This document shows positions 22,913 through 35,908 of a stretch of 64,000 nucleotides of DNA, one piece after another; position 1 is the first letter of the stretch; the number at the start of each line of letters is the position of its first letter. The DNA is from Scalesia atractyloides (Eukaryota; Streptophyta; Magnoliopsida; Asterales; Asteraceae), in assembly GCA_947069175.1 (NCBI GenBank), contig CAMTDV010000030.1, positions 98,604,411-98,668,410 of the forward strand, in the 5' to 3' direction. The notes under the pieces were generated by a model, which saw nothing but the letters and a program-made list of their open reading frames with translations, was not told the DNA's origin and ran no database searches. Position numbers and translations under genes: made by a program.

Positions 22913-24729
22913 GTGGATTGCAGGCATTGCCGTAGTGGGTCTAAGTATGGGTTTAATACTTTGTAGGACTGTAAACAAACCAAATGTTCGGCGAACAGTT
23001 CGTGAACTGCTCGGCGAGAAGTTCGTTTATGTTCGTTCATTTATTAAACAAACGAACATGAACAAGAAATTTTGTTCGTTTAGTTAAATGAACAAACATA
23101 AACAGATGTCGTGTTCACTTGTTTTTGTTCGTGAACATTCGGTAACATGTTCGTTTGTGTTCGATAGTAAATTAGTGTTTTTAGTTTTTATATTTATTTA
23201 AATACTTCAAAATTCGGACAACTTAAATATCTAATAAGTGTCAGCGTATTATATATTCTGTTCATAAATGATTGGTTGTGTTTGTTTGTTTTCATTTGTG
23301 TTCATGAATATTAGTTTGTGCTTATTTGTTCTTGCAATAGTTAATATTTCCAAAATTTAGTATTTTAAAGTTATTCTTTTTATTCTCGTAATAGTTAATA
23401 TTTTGTAATAATATTCATCCTATTACATAATATACTTATAACTATAAAGAAATGTAATATATATTTTTCAGTTGACAATTCATCCGATTAGTGTGCCTAC
23501 TATTCTACTAATGTCTACATTACCTTCAGAAAATAACCTAATTTGGTGGTGTATATTTGACGAAATCCTAGACTTCTAGAATATCAAAATTAATGTGTTC
23601 TTAAACACGTACGACACTATTTAGGTATATTATTTTATATTTAATAAAATTAATTATTGATTTTTTATTTGTCATTTTCAATCTAACGTAACGTTCAATA
23701 TGTAATAATTTAATTTTAATTCTACATAGTATATTTTATAATCATTCAGAATCAAACTGCACTAAAAATGTTTTATTTACTTACAATGCATAATAAATTA
23801 TATTGCTCATATAAACACGTTACTTAGGTAGTATACATTTCTCTAAAACTTAAACCAAGTCTTTTAAATATCATATAATAATAATCTAAACCCCTTAAAC
23901 TTAAAATAAGTCTTTTATATATCATACAAGTCTCCTATAAAAATGTAAACCCCTTGTAAGCTAGCTACAAGTATTCTGAAAACTTACTTTGAGATTAACT
24001 AGGCTTCGTAATCCCAAAATTAGAGCATCATCTTACCATGAATATCATGAGGGTGAAGCAAGCGGTGGTGGGAATGGTCCTTACTTCCGATCGATCTTCA
24101 TACACCGATAGTAACCGCAAAATCAGATGTATTAGTGGTTGACTGGTAGTTGTAGGTTAAAACCAATAACTGGAAACTGGAACTGTACCTAAGAGCAGAC
24201 GCAAGCTGTTATATAGTATAACAACATAATTGTGTATAATATAATTCAAAATAGAAAAATAATCTCATAAAGTCAAATGCTTATAGTGGACTTTAATATT
24301 TAATCTCAAGATTAGAAATGGGGTGGTGGGTGGTCAATCATAGTTTAATTAACACAAGTGTGCCATGCAATGCGATGCATGGCAAATTTGGTGATCCACT
24401 TCTCCATGTTGGTATTACAAAAATCCCCACTAGCTTTACTTAATATGGGGATTTGGTCATCATCTATTGCCTTCTAATTTCCATGCATATTTTATTTCAA
24501 ATCTTTGAAGTAAACTATATATGTTTGTTTATATATATATATTATTATAATTGAATGATTTACAAATGTAACGCCTATACCTAGTACATTTGAATTTTTC
24601 TAGAACAAATCAAGTTGATATGAGTACGGGGGTTTATATATATATAGTATAAAACCATGCATGATGTGGTAGCGGGATTTTTTCCATATCGAGTGAATAC
24701 AATATTCTTTGCAAATCAAGTTTGATATG
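22913..24729. other. Gene-free region with a GTTCG-rich element
   Basis: 22965-23170 is a cryptically simple block rich in GTTCGT/ACGAAC ('ggactgtaaacaaaccaaatg' start), a common dispersed type in plants; related text in the opposite sense appears near 20815-20900. The rest is AT-rich with no gene I can support. Confidence 0.5.
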
Positions 24730-24891
24730 AGAATGATCAGTGGCAGATCTAGAAAATCTTCGTAGCTGTAAGTTTTTATGAAAGGGCGGTAACGAAATCG
24801 AAAAAACGTCAAATTTTACACTACCGCCGGAGCGCCAAGCAGTAGCGGAGGCTACCCCTTCCCCTAAGGTAGGTCCGCCCCTGAGAACGAT
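24730..24891. mobile_element. hAT-type MITE, 146 bp
   Basis: Element 24738-24883 begins CAGTGGCAGATCTAG and ends AGGTCCGCCCCTG, flanked by AGAATGAT (24730-24737) and AGAACGAT (24884-24891), an 8-bp duplication with one mismatch. Confidence 0.75.
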
Positions 24892-24930
24892 TTTATACAA
24901 ATATAGACTTTGAACCTAACACACCATTTG

Positions 24931-25140
24931 GTTGTGGACAGTGGCGTAGCTTAGACGAAAACTCAGCGGGGTCAGACTCTTAAAATCCAAATATGAGGGG
25001 GCTGGACTCTTAAAAATACAATATTTACACTACAAAATTATTTTTTTTCGAAAATTTTCGATAAAACTTAACACTACGAGCGAAAAACTTAGGGGACCCG
25101 GAGCTCCCAGCCCCAAAGAAACTCCGCCAGTGGTTGTGGA
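24931..25140. mobile_element. hAT-type MITE, 194 bp, perfect target duplication
   Basis: Element 24939-25132 begins CAGTGGCGTAGCTTAG and ends AAACTCCGCCAGTG, with GTTGTGGA at 24931-24938 and 25133-25140. The interior is related to the copy at 25446-25627. Confidence 0.9.
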
Positions 25141-25437
25141 GCACATAAACACCATTTTGGTATCACTGGCGAAATCTCTTTAGTTTAATATTATTGCCGG
25201 TAAAACATTAATTTTAAAAAAGTAGACACCTCAAAATCAAACTTTTGGGAAAAAAAGTTAAATTTTGTAGATGTGTTATACCTTTGTGTGTATTTAGATG
25301 AGTTATGAATAAGTGATAATCCTTGTCTAAACTTCAAGCATTACATATAAAAACTCAATGTGGCAGCTTATACTCAATGAAAGTGGCTATCGTGAATCCA
25401 TGCCTCGTGTGTATTGAAATTTGTTAGTTGAAGGTAT

Positions 25438-25635
25438 GTCTTGATCAGTGGCGGAACTTGAACGAAAAATTAGTTAGGACCGGACTTTCAAAATCCAAAT
25501 CAGTAGGGTTTTGACTTTTAAAATCCATTATTTTACACTATAAAAAATAAAAAATTTTCGTTAAAATTAACACTACAAGCGAAAAATGGGATTAGGGCAC
25601 CCAGGCCACAGGAAAGCTATGCCGCTGGTCTTGAT
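25438..25635. mobile_element. hAT-type MITE, 182 bp, perfect target duplication
   Basis: Element 25446-25627 begins CAGTGGCGGAACTTG and ends GCTATGCCGCTG, with GTCTTGAT at 25438-25445 and 25628-25635. Its interior shares 'ttttcgttaaaattaacact' and 'acaagcgaaaaa' type text with the preceding MITE. Confidence 0.9.
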
Positions 25636-28600
25636 CACGATGTGTGAACAAAAGTTGATATGCAAGTGGTTATTCATGGTGATATGATTTTAACTAGGAT
25701 TGATCGGAACAAAGGCGAATATGCGAGCTAATGTATACAAAACCATGGATTCACGTATCCCATGCCTATAGACGCAAATTGTTCCCCCAACTATAAATGT
25801 ATAGAACTTTTTAAAAACTTAACTATTTTCTTGATATTATACCTCTATAGATTTGTTATACTTCTATAATCACGTGAAAGAAATTTTGTCTATAAGCATA
25901 AGATACGTGAATCCATAATTGTGTATACTTTTGCTCACATATTTAACCTTTTTCCTAACAATTTTGGTGTAAAATCATATTATACATGAATAACCACTAG
26001 CGTATCAACTTTTGCTTGCATATTATCAACAAGACATACATTCAACTGACATAAGTTTATATACATGACTACATGAGACATAGCTTCGCATTAGCCACTT
26101 TCATTGTGTTTATTAGGCACAAGTTACCGCACAACACTTGTTTTTCTTTTCTATCAAATACATGAGGTTTAGATAACGACTATCACTAATCATAACTCGT
26201 CTAAATAGACAAAGACGGTGATTCAACATATCAAAGATCACTAGAATCAAGATATCAATCAATTTTTGTAGCTGGTTACGAAGAACAATCATGCAAATAT
26301 TGGTGTGCAACTTTTTTTAACTTAGGATAAGTTCAATGCATGACTGGTGTCACGTGATACTTGTAAGTGTTCAAGGCACCATACTTAAAAGGGTTGGGTC
26401 GGCGTTTAGTCTCTAGCTCGTTTACAAAGGATGGGTCACTTTCTCATTTTTATTAATTAAAAACGATCATCTATGTATTATGCGAATATAGAGCTCTTTA
26501 TGACTTAACGAAGACATTGTATAGAAAGAGTAGAGAAGGTGGGAACTAGTGGCCAGACATTGTTTAAGTTGCCCCTTGTCACCGTGAATCCATGATGACA
26601 AATTGACAACCCTCCAACCAAACCATCATACACTTTTTAACATTTCGTACATGTTCAACATTTTTACATTAAATATGTTATAGTTTGTGTCTTCTCGCCT
26701 TATTCTATGTTAAAATAATCTTGAAGTTGTTTTCACCTTACCAATTTAGCATATGTTTTTAACAATATAATGCAAATTTGGTAGCCTACAATGTTTATAT
26801 GCATTTTATAGAGGGAGGCGTAAATACCTTAGTGAGAGTTTATACTTGATCAAAATAGTATGATAAAAATGCCTAGTAAAGTACTTACTTAGGGTATATT
26901 GTCACAAACACACCTTTATTTAGGTAAAAACATGCAACGCATTCAGCCCTTGTTATGTTACCAAGGTTGTATATGTTGCTAAAAGTAGTCGCTAATCTAA
27001 TAAAGTTGGAATAATTTCTATACGTTATCAACTTAACATAAGAGCATGTTGTTTGCTCATTAACAATATTTGCGTTGTAAAATGTTATTAGGGCTTTCTT
27101 AGAAGGTAGTTAAACTTGGAGGTGCAATTAGAAAGAAGGTAGCTAACCCTAGGGTTGTAATTACAATAAAAGTGTAGCTTATAATGAAAGAAAATGTTTA
27201 TCTATTGTTTAGTAGTTCCCATATTACCCAACATTGTATTATCATTATGTAATGTAGTTCTTATACATCCAACATCATATTATGTACAAATCAACAAACG
27301 CAGACATACTAGATGGATGCTCACGCGATACGGTGAGGAACACAATGATAATCATATAACATATTAAATATTTGAAAATATAAGGAAGAATTTATAACAA
27401 TATAATACTCAAATTAAGAAAAAATAAAATGATAGTTTTTATGGTTTAAATTTTGTTAAAAATAATATTGACGTATTAAAAAACTATAACCGTTTACAAT
27501 ATGTTTTAAAGGATTATAGAAGTTGTAATTACTTAAAGTTTTAAAACTATGTCATTTATTATATATAATCATTGAAAATTTGTTGAAAGATATTACTTCC
27601 ATGTAACTTCAATTATTATAATCACTGTCTAAATAAAATGTTACGTTTAACGTATTTATTATGATTTATATTTTAAATTTATAATACGCGAGCGAAAAGT
27701 GCTGACAACTATTATTCCCGTATGATATATAGAATGTGGCTTGCATAATATGCATACATTAGATTATATTATATTATAGTATATATTAAAGAGCGAAGGA
27801 AATGAACAGTTCAAACAACCAAGCATATACCTTGGTACGTGTTGGTTTAAGGTTGCGTATGGGTACGTGTCCACTTCTCATTTTCTTGTTGTTACATGCG
27901 TTTTAAACCCACATATATCACCGATTGTAGACATAAATATATATATTCGTCCAGAGAGTGATGTAGAGGGGAGATAGCGACAGTGGTCACCGTGTCCGAC
28001 GTCTTTTCTGGCCGGTGACGATGGCTATTGTGTGCTTACCACTGTTGCCCATTGATCATGGCTTTCTTGGTTCAATTTCAAATGATGCTAAAGGTGGGGG
28101 TTTGTTGTTCCCGGCGTCCTTCCTGGTCGGCAATGACGGATTTCGTCTGATTTTGAATCCAATTTGTATCTCTTTAGTTGGTAGGCTTTTCTTTTGTTTC
28201 GTTGTTTTGGCAGGGCTATCGCATTGGTCGTGATAATATATATTTTTAGGCTAAAATAAAGTGTTTGTATATAAACAAAACACTAACTCCTCTTCTTTGC
28301 CGGCATAAAGACTTTTGGCGAGTCATGATTGGGCCTTTGGCTTGGGTAGCGATTCTCCTAGGGGTTTTGATTAGAAAATTGTTTTTAAGACTAGGTTTCA
28401 CTAGTATGCTTGTTTTTCACCATATTAACTCGTTTAAGCTCTGTTTGCATCCTTTCACCTACAAAACACTATAATTATTAAGTACAAGTTGTAAACGACT
28501 TGAAAACTAATTAAAATTATACAAAAATACATAGGAAAATAGGATGTGTTTGCGACACATCAGATTGCAACCACAATGACCTTGCATTTCGAGCCTTCAA

Positions 28601-29339
28601 ATAGTTATGTGGTGAAAGTGCAAACTTGAAAAGTTTGTTGTTGAAAAGTTGATGCTCTTACATGCATCCTTAGATCAACACGTACAAGGTGTATGCCTCA
28701 ATGCTTGAAGTGTTCATTCTTTAACATATAGGTAAATTTGGTTGGCCTATATGAATTATGAGGGTTGATTAATAATGATGTTTTGGCGTCCATGATGAAC
28801 ATTAAATTATGTTTAAATATTCGTTCGTTTAGCGTGGAAACCACAATGTGAATGTGGATTCGATTTACCACTTTCATATAACATCCCAATAATCTCTTGC
28901 AGCCATAACAAGCTATAAATTATGAGCCTCAAACAACCAGTCTATCCCCATTTGTCACAGTCTCATCTTATTTGGTACTTCTTTTGTGGTCAAACATTTG
29001 TCACAATCTTATATGTATAAAATGCTTAGCAGTAAAAGTTGTAATTTAATGTATTTGTTACGGCAGACATTTACCGTGTTCATTTTGTATCTCGATCCAC
29101 CAGTAAACATTTGTACAATATATAACGAAGTCTTTACAACCACGAAGCGTGAGGTTTCTAGTCTCCTGCGCATAATTCAAATTGATTCCTACCGAACAAT
29201 AAATCACATGTTGGATTCTTTTGGTTATTTCACAGTTGCTATAATGAGTGCTGGTAAAATTCCACTGTGTAGCGTAGGTAATCCCCCGGTGCAATGTGTC
29301 GGTTTGTACCACTTGTTTAAACATATAAAGTGACACGGA
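25636..29339. other. Gene-free region with unassigned short frames
   Basis: No recognisable gene. Frames at 28015-28233, 28265-28474 and 28986-29333 (115 codons) show no motif I know, and their codon use looks no different from the surroundings. The stretch near 27960-28230 is less AT-rich than its neighbours and could be an old gene or transposon fragment. Not annotated as coding. Confidence 0.4.
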
Positions 29340-29539
29340 TATAGTTTAAATATTTTAATGGAAATATTATCTATACTTGGTCAGAATTCCATAATTTTTT
29401 ATTTGACAAAATTAAAAAATAGACATAGGTAATTAAAGCTTTACCAATATAGACAACGATTTTCAGCTTTTTAATCTGGTACAAAACACACTCATTTATC
29501 TATTTATCTATGTATTTTATATATTATTTTAATAGCTTT

Positions 29540-30960
29540 TTAGTTATTTTGGTCATTTTAGATATGTATTTACTTAGTTTGTGTTTTGGTAGGTCTTAAT
29601 GCATTAAAGAAGCTAAAATGAGGGGAAATGGTGAAGAAACGAGCACCTGGGAACAAACAAGGAAAAGTAGGGGCCAAAACTGAAAGTTTTGGTGACATAG
29701 AGCTTTGGAGTGTCGTGAGCCAAGAAAGCTTATTACATCGCGACACGCTTATGAAAGAAAGGCCAGTGAAAAGACTTAAATACCCTTAATGATTCAGCAC
29801 CCTTTATGGCCACCGACTATTTTATCGGTTTGTGAAGCCATATCGACATGCAGTGGGTGATCAAGAGTGTCTCGCGACACACGAGACAAAGGAGAGTCGG
29901 CAAACATGAATTTAGATTTTTTTTTATTTTACCTTAGATGACATTATCACTTTCTAGACGATTGAAGAACGATCTTGGGGAGATTTTAAGGATAAGGATG
30001 CTTGCGGATGGGTGAATTCAAGGAGAAGATCGAAGTATTAAAGATTTACAACTAGTTAGTTATCGTTTCACGTTTAATCCTTTTTTAAACATGATGTTTG
30101 CTGGTTTTGCTAGTTGTTTACTGTTTCCGAACATGATTGTCAGCTAGACTTATGTACAACCTATGTTTGGATTGAATAATGTTCTGAACTAATTGTTTTT
30201 CGGGTTTGATTTACATATGACTTAATTTCTATTGAAATATTTAATCTTTATCGATTATTAATGGATGTGTGTTCGGATCTTAATTAATTGCTTGCTTGTT
30301 TCCTATGAATTGGTTGATTTAGTTGAGTCGTGAATCATCTAGGTTAATTCTAGTTCTCTAGATCCGTTGTCACTTGTGGTTTTGGCTCTAGCTAGTGAGA
30401 CCCAGAGGTAATATGAGGGAACATGTTGGTTAATTAATATAAGATTGTTACCTAATCTTGAGATTGAGAGGTGATAGATTAGCTAGATTTCCCCTGTGCC
30501 GTTGGTTGTTAGGCTTAGATAGTGAGCGATCGCTTTTGATCATTTCCGTCGTGTTTGTTTCTAGGTTATTAGTTGATTTAGGCAAGTCAACTCCCGTGTT
30601 CTGAAAGTTGTGGATCTCAGTTTCTCATAGCATTGTAGTTGGTAGATTCGGGAGATGAGCCTTTTTAAGAGTTCCTTAGTAAACTGTAGAGAGGTGAGAC
30701 CTGGAGGAGATCCAATCTACATAAACTGTGAGCTTATTTGACCTTTAGGAGTCTTAGGAGAAGTTGATGAGACCGGGAGGAGATTCAGCCTATCTTTAGT
30801 TCCTATAGTGTCGCTAGTGTCTCGTGGGTTCGATATCCGGATTTCACTAGGCTTTACTGCGGTGGATAGGTACACTTGCCTGTCATTATGTTCTAGCATT
30901 TAGGAGAGTCTAAAGTAAAATGAGAGTGTTTAAATTAGGTTAATTTTATAGATCATATTC
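29540..30960 (+). mobile_element. Probable LTR-retrotransposon fragment (Ty3/gypsy-like LTR)
   Basis: Long non-coding sequence with features of large plant LTRs: 'gtaggtcttaatgcattaaag', a 'tctcgcgacacacgagac' block (29869-29886) and a 'tgggttcgatatccgg' block near 30825-30840 followed by 'ggtacacttgcc'. No target duplication or gag/pol found. Assignment rests on general resemblance only. Confidence 0.35.
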
Positions 30961-32110
30961 TGCACATCACTTCTCAGAACTAAACTAGTCAACTAGAGTG
31001 CAACACGTAACCTTGGTCGGCAATTAGCCAAGCATTTAGCTGGTATAGTTGGGCACTAAATTTTAGAACTTTTAGAGTGGGGTACCTTTAGTTGGATAAG
31101 TGGACACTCCTAGCCGGCTAAGCCAACCAAACAATATTATAAAGTACCGACTAAGCTGACACGAATAATAAGTCACATGTCACTAAGGGTTGCATTGGCT
31201 AAGGGTGCTAGCTAAGGGTACCCCACTTCTGAAAATCCTAAAATTCAGTTCCTACTTCTAACCAAAAGTATCGACTAATGGTTACGTCTCCCATTCTGGT
31301 TAACTGATTTTGAAAACTGAAAAGTTTCATATATTAAAAAAAATTAAATCAAATATGTCTATTTGCATAATTTGCCCATTTTGTTTTCTGTCTTCATCCA
31401 TCGAATTTCAATACCTACTCAAACAGGTTTTCTTAATATATTTTTAGTAGAAAACTACAAAGGGGAACAATAGAAATATTTTAAGTTTCACACGTGATCT
31501 AAATGAGTTGAAGTTCCATTAGAAGTTTATGTTTTTATTTCCTTTTCAATTGTAATACAAACATTTTAGTATTTTCTTAACTGAACCAATAAAAAACATA
31601 ATGTAATTAGTAAAACTGCAAGAAGTGTTTTATAATATAAATCAACGCAATATATATAGGGATATGGTAAAATGAAAACCACCTTAAGTTTAGAGAACCG
31701 ATAAAACTAGGTCAAACAAAGATTTTTTCTAAAAAAAATCCAAAAAAAATTTAGAAAAATCAATTGTTTCGGAAAAAAAGTTTCAAAATTTTCCCAAAAC
31801 ATGACAGTAAAAAAATTTAGGTGAAATCATGCGGTTGTGTAAAACAAATTTACACAACTGTAAGGAGAATTGACATGTCAAATAAATTCCAACTCGACAT
31901 TATTTTTTGACAGATGTGTTAGTTAGATGTTCATTTATGTTTGTACAAAATTTGATTGAAAAAATCGTACGAGAAGTAGGATTTCCACCGATGGTTCGTG
32001 AGTTCTCATAACTGGGGGTAGTTCTCAGGTGAACCGGATCTTTTATATATATATATATACGTATGTATATATACATACGTATATATATACATACGTATAT
32101 ATATATACAT

Positions 32111-32486
32111 ATAGGGGATGGATCATGAGAAAACCAAAAAACTAACTAAAAAGCCAAAAAAACATATCAAAATCTTTTTTTTTATTTTCTTTATAAAAAT
32201 TCACTATATATATTATATAAAAAACTTAAAAAAATAAAAAAAACATATAATGCACATGTGCAACATATACATATAATGCACATGTGTAGTACACATATAG
32301 TGCACATGTGTAGTACAAGTTTTTTTTTTTTTTGAAAAAAAAGTTTTTTTTATACATAATATGCAGCGATTTTTATAAAAAAATTGTAAAAAAAAATTTG
32401 TATGTTTTTATGCTTTTTTTTTGCTTTTTTAGTTAGTTTTCTAGTTTTCTCATTTATATCTAGTTTTCTCATGAACCTCTCCCTAT
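32111..32486. mobile_element. MITE with 24-bp terminal inverted repeats
   Basis: Left ATAGGGGATGGATCATGAGA (32111-) and right TCTCATGAACCTCTCCCTAT (-32486) pair at about 20 of 24 positions. The interior is very A/T-rich with 'gcacatgtgtagtac' repeats. Flanking TA-rich sequence prevents naming a target duplication. Confidence 0.65.
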
Positions 32487-32974
32487 ATATATATATATAT
32501 ACACACACAATTAATCTTTGAAAAACTTAATAAACCTAATAGCTATGTGTTTCAAATTGAAAGAAGTCATGGATGAGCAATCATGTATTATTCATAAAAA
32601 GTCAAACTTTCTCCTTTGGTCGAATCTAAGTTTGTCCAACATGCCAAGTTTAACTTAAAAGTACAGGTTATTAACGTGGCAATTAGGCCTTGAAATATGA
32701 ATAAACCGAAAGTGGAGAACCATTTTGAGTCTTTTTCTTTACACTTATGTCCAAAAATCTCCCCAAATGGAAAAAATAGTCCACTCATGTGGCCCCAAAT
32801 GATGCTACACTTGTGCCTAATCCTACAACCAATCATACTCTATTTCTCCCTAACGTTACGAAATGGCAAGCAGAATTTCTTAGCCTATCCCCTTCTACTT
32901 TTCTTTAATAATAATAATATAAGAAATAAGGTAAAACCGTAAACCGTAGAAAAGCGCAACACTTAAAGCACGTA

Positions 32975-33075
32975 ACCAAGACTTAGTTTAGTGGTATGGT
33001 GTTTGCCCTACAAAAGTGGCGAGAGTTCAAATCCTTTTAAGATTGCAGGGTATGTGACGTGATTGCCCATCCATC
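32975..33075 (+). mobile_element. SINE-like, tRNA-derived sequence
   Basis: A-box-like TAGTTTAGTGGTATGG (32985-33000) and B-box-like GAGTTCAAATCC (33022-33033) at tRNA spacing, starting just after 'ccaagac'. Extends into a short body. Family not named. Confidence 0.5.
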
Positions 33076-33397
33076 TCAACATTTTTCCATCAATAGTCCA
33101 TGCAATAGACCCCCCCTGGTTTTACGTGACACATATGTGACATAATTTAGCCCCTACCACCTCCAAACCATACCCCACAGCCGAAGTGTAAGGTTATGTT
33201 GTATTTAGGTGTAACATCCGTCAAAAACCGGGTTAACCAAACCCGCTTTGTTTATTAACCGAACATCCAGTAAAAAAAATTTCATTTCATATTTAATGCT
33301 CAAATTAATTTTAAACGATACAGAATTAATAAGTATATTAGAATATAAAATTTATATTTGAAAATGTATTAAAAATAGTGAAATAAAAATAAAACAA

Positions 33398-33478
33398 GGC
33401 TGTCGGGATTCGAACCCGGGTCAACCGGGTCAGCAAAGTTTTAACTCTCACTCGCCCAACCACTCCGCCACTTGCGTT
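33398..33478 (-). other. tRNA-like module (type II/Ser-like), antisense in LTR A
   Basis: On the minus strand: GCAAGTGGCGGAGTGG (A-box like a tRNA-Ser D-arm), an extra-long middle, then CCCGGGTTCGAATCCCG (B-box; T-stem CGGG/CCCG perfect). The acceptor ends do not pair convincingly, so I do not call a functional tRNA. The counterpart in LTR B is at 40941-41009. Confidence 0.7.
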
Positions 33479-34321
33479 GTTTGATAACATCTGGAAACAA
33501 TTAATACATATAATAAAACTGGAAAATCAAACCCAGTCAACAGCGCGCCCAAATCCGCTGACGCCGGAAAATCCGACGATTTCGTCAATCATCGTCGGTT
33601 ACCTTTGACTTAACGTAAGAATTAACAACGCCATCGGTTATAACCGATGTCCAGTCCGCGACATTAGTCATAACCGCCGGAAAATTTTGACCAACGAATC
33701 AAGACGGTAATCAGACCAAATTCGTCGATGTACTTCCCTATAAATACACCCTCTAGCCTCTGATAACCTTTTCGCTCACAATCACACCAATTCTCGACGT
33801 AATTTCACTCGCCGGAAAATCTCTGCAAGTCGCCGGAAAACCGAGATTTCATCTACACGGTAAATACCTTGACTTTTTCTGTTTCAATCCGTTGTTAGAA
33901 TGTTACTAACTTCAATCCAACCATCAGAATCTATTTCAGACGACGTTGCCGGATTTTCTGTTTTCGCCGGAAAACTTCTGAAAGTTCCAGAATCTCGCTG
34001 TTTGCCGGTATGATCATTCAAACCTACTGATAATCGTTACTCAGTAGTTCAATTTCACATCTAATCTCTCCAAACTGTTAATTGATCCTAACAGCCGAAG
34101 GTCACCAAAACAGAGCCGACGAGCTTCGCCGGATTTCTGAAGAAGACAATCTGTTCGGTACAATCAATCCCCAAACCTTTTCTGTTCAATACATTACGAT
34201 TGCTCATAATGTTCGTTAACCGAATTAAACAAGAAACGGTTAGTTAACCGATGTCTGGGTTTTGAACGAAGAAGACGAAGTAGTGTATGTTATAAAATTA
34301 ATTAAAATCGGTATTATAAAC

Positions 34322-34395
34322 GGGTTAGACACACAGTCCAGCGGTGGACTGTGTGCAAACAATATGCATACATCCCGAGTTCGATCCTTGACACA
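34322..34395 (+). other. tRNA-like module 1 of LTR A
   Basis: GGGTTAGACAC is followed by a perfect 10-bp hairpin CACACAGTCC-AGCGGT-GGACTGTGTG (A-box-like AGTCCAGCGG) and, about 25 nt later, a B-box-like CGAGTTCGATCC. Similar to modules at 34490 and 34662. Confidence 0.7.
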
Positions 34396-34489
34396 CACAC
34401 ATTCGCTGTAATAAAATGTCTTTTTTTTTAAACTGAACCGGATCCACAACAGTAAGATGTTAAGTATAATAAAAACTAGAATATTTACC

Positions 34490-34570
34490 AAGTTAGACAC
34501 ACAGTCCAGCGGTGGACTGTGTGCCAAACTAAACCACAGGTCCTGGGTTCGAGACATGTGGCGGGCACCG
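34490..34570 (+). other. tRNA-like module 2 of LTR A
   Basis: AGTTAGACAC plus the same perfect 10-bp hairpin (CACACAGTCC/GGACTGTGTG), then CTGGGTTCGAGACATG as B-box-like element. Starts 168 bp after module 1, and the ~35 bp in front of both modules is also similar. Confidence 0.7.
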
Positions 34571-34661
34571 AGTCGATACATTAAATCCTTTTTAAAATAA
34601 ATGATTTTCGGATTAACTTAATTAGTGTATAAATATAATTAAAAACAGAAATATTTCGGGT

Positions 34662-34736
34662 TAGACACGTAGCTCAGTTGGTAGAGCTGCGTGCACGCGT
34701 ACGGGAGGTCTCGGGTTCGAGTCCTGCCCGGCGCAT
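34662..34736 (+). other. tRNA-like module 3 of LTR A
   Basis: GGGTTAGACAC, then canonical tRNA A-box/D-arm TAGCTCAGTTGGTAGAGC (34672-34689), then CGGGTTCGAGTCC as a canonical B-box and GCCCGGCGCA. The D-stem GCTC/GAGC is perfect and extends to CACGTAGCTC/GAGCTGCGTG (9 of 10). The T-stem pairs 4 of 5. The acceptor stem does not close, so this is tRNA-derived but probably not a tRNA gene. Confidence 0.75.
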
Positions 34737-35907
34737 ACATACACACAATAGAACCGGTCAAAAGTCAACATTTTTTTATTATTTTTATTTATTTATTTAA
34801 ATTAAAAATCAATTAAAAATACTTAAAAATAACATTTTTAAAGTTAGAAAATAGCCTTAAACTCACAAAAATATATCCAAAAATCCTATTAAAATTGTTA
34901 ATAAAATCCATTTATTTACCTTACTTCTTCGTTATTAATTAGGTTAGTTTTTTTTCCTCGTCGATCAATCCTCTAAACTCGTGCGCATTCAACATCATCA
35001 ACCGAACGCACCCAATGTGAGTGAATCTCTATAAATTCCCCGTTTTAATCACGTTTTTGGGGTGTATCATGTGTCTTATTATTTATCACATTTAAACTAT
35101 TGTGCATCTATCATATCCATGAACAAATGTGTTTTCAACATGTATTATCTGTTTGTGTGATTATTTGTTTAGATTAAATTTATCATTTTCAGTACATACA
35201 TTTTCATAGGCCGCCGCTCCCCATTACCTATGAGCGTTGAGCTGTTCCCCATTACCTATGAGCGTGAACGAGGCGTTGCCAACACACGATCGGCTCCGTT
35301 TGATTGAGCCTTGATCGCACATACATTTCATCATAGGCCGTCTGCTCCCCATTACCTATGAGCGTGAGCCGTTCCCCATTACCTATGAGCGTGAACGAGA
35401 CGTTGCCAACATTTACATTAACATTCATGTTACATATTCATGCAAGGTGTTTGTTATTGTATGCTATTTGTTTGTTATTGTATGTTTACTTACGTTTGTT
35501 CATATATGATTATTGCGCAATTTTTCCATATTAAATACAACAAGAAATAAATAATAAATGTTTCTAACAAGGTTCACTCGCCAACTTTTTGTTGATCCAA
35601 AAACTATTTTTACACATGATACAGGTGAACAGGATGAAGCCAGGAAAACATAGGAAATGCCTTAGAAGAAAATAATGAAGTCTAGAAAGATGTATAGAAC
35701 ATGTTGTATTTATGATTGTATGATTTCCTTTAATTTGTAATAATAAATATGAAACATTATAATAAATGTCATGAGCTTTGATGAAAACCCAATCATGCCC
35801 CGATCACCTTTTTCGCTGCGGGTCGGGGTGTGACATTAGGTATACACAATGGCTTTCACTGTTCCCACACCCCGAAATCTTATTTTCACACTCTTTTTCA
35901 CTCTCTT

Positions 35908-35908
35908 G

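Larger units (their letters stand above)
30961..33204. other. Intergenic region with MITE-like and SINE-like insertions
   Basis: No gene. Contains an unassigned element-like block (31665-32045, start 'atatagggatatggtaaaat'), a run of alternating TATA/ACGTA (32045-32112), a MITE (32111-32486) and a SINE-like sequence (about 32975-33075). Confidence 0.5.
33205..35840. mobile_element. Solo LTR A (2,626 bp), Ty3/gypsy type, TSD TTAGG
   Basis: LTR 33210-35835 begins TGTAACATCCGTCAAAAACC and ends GGGTCGGGGTGTGACA, flanked by TTAGG at 33205-33209 and 35836-35840. TG...CA ends plus an exact 5-bp duplication show a complete, independently inserted LTR with no internal region. The TGTAAC...GTGTGACA termini are typical of Tekay/chromovirus-type gypsy LTRs in Asteraceae (from memory). 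It shares its whole layout with LTR B (40755-43108). It contains four tRNA-like modules (listed separately) and a tandemly repeated 'ccccattacctatgagcgtg' block (35217-35405). Confidence 0.92.

Noticed and set aside
28015..29333. Small genes in 28015-28233, 28265-28474 and 28986-29333
   Set aside because: No motif, no paired exons, and an equally long antisense frame over the last one; not better than chance in AT-rich DNA.
34662..34736. Functional tRNA gene
   Set aside because: A- and B-boxes are canonical, but the acceptor stem does not close and the anticodon arm is not convincing; it lies inside an LTR with similar neighbours, so it is annotated as tRNA-like.
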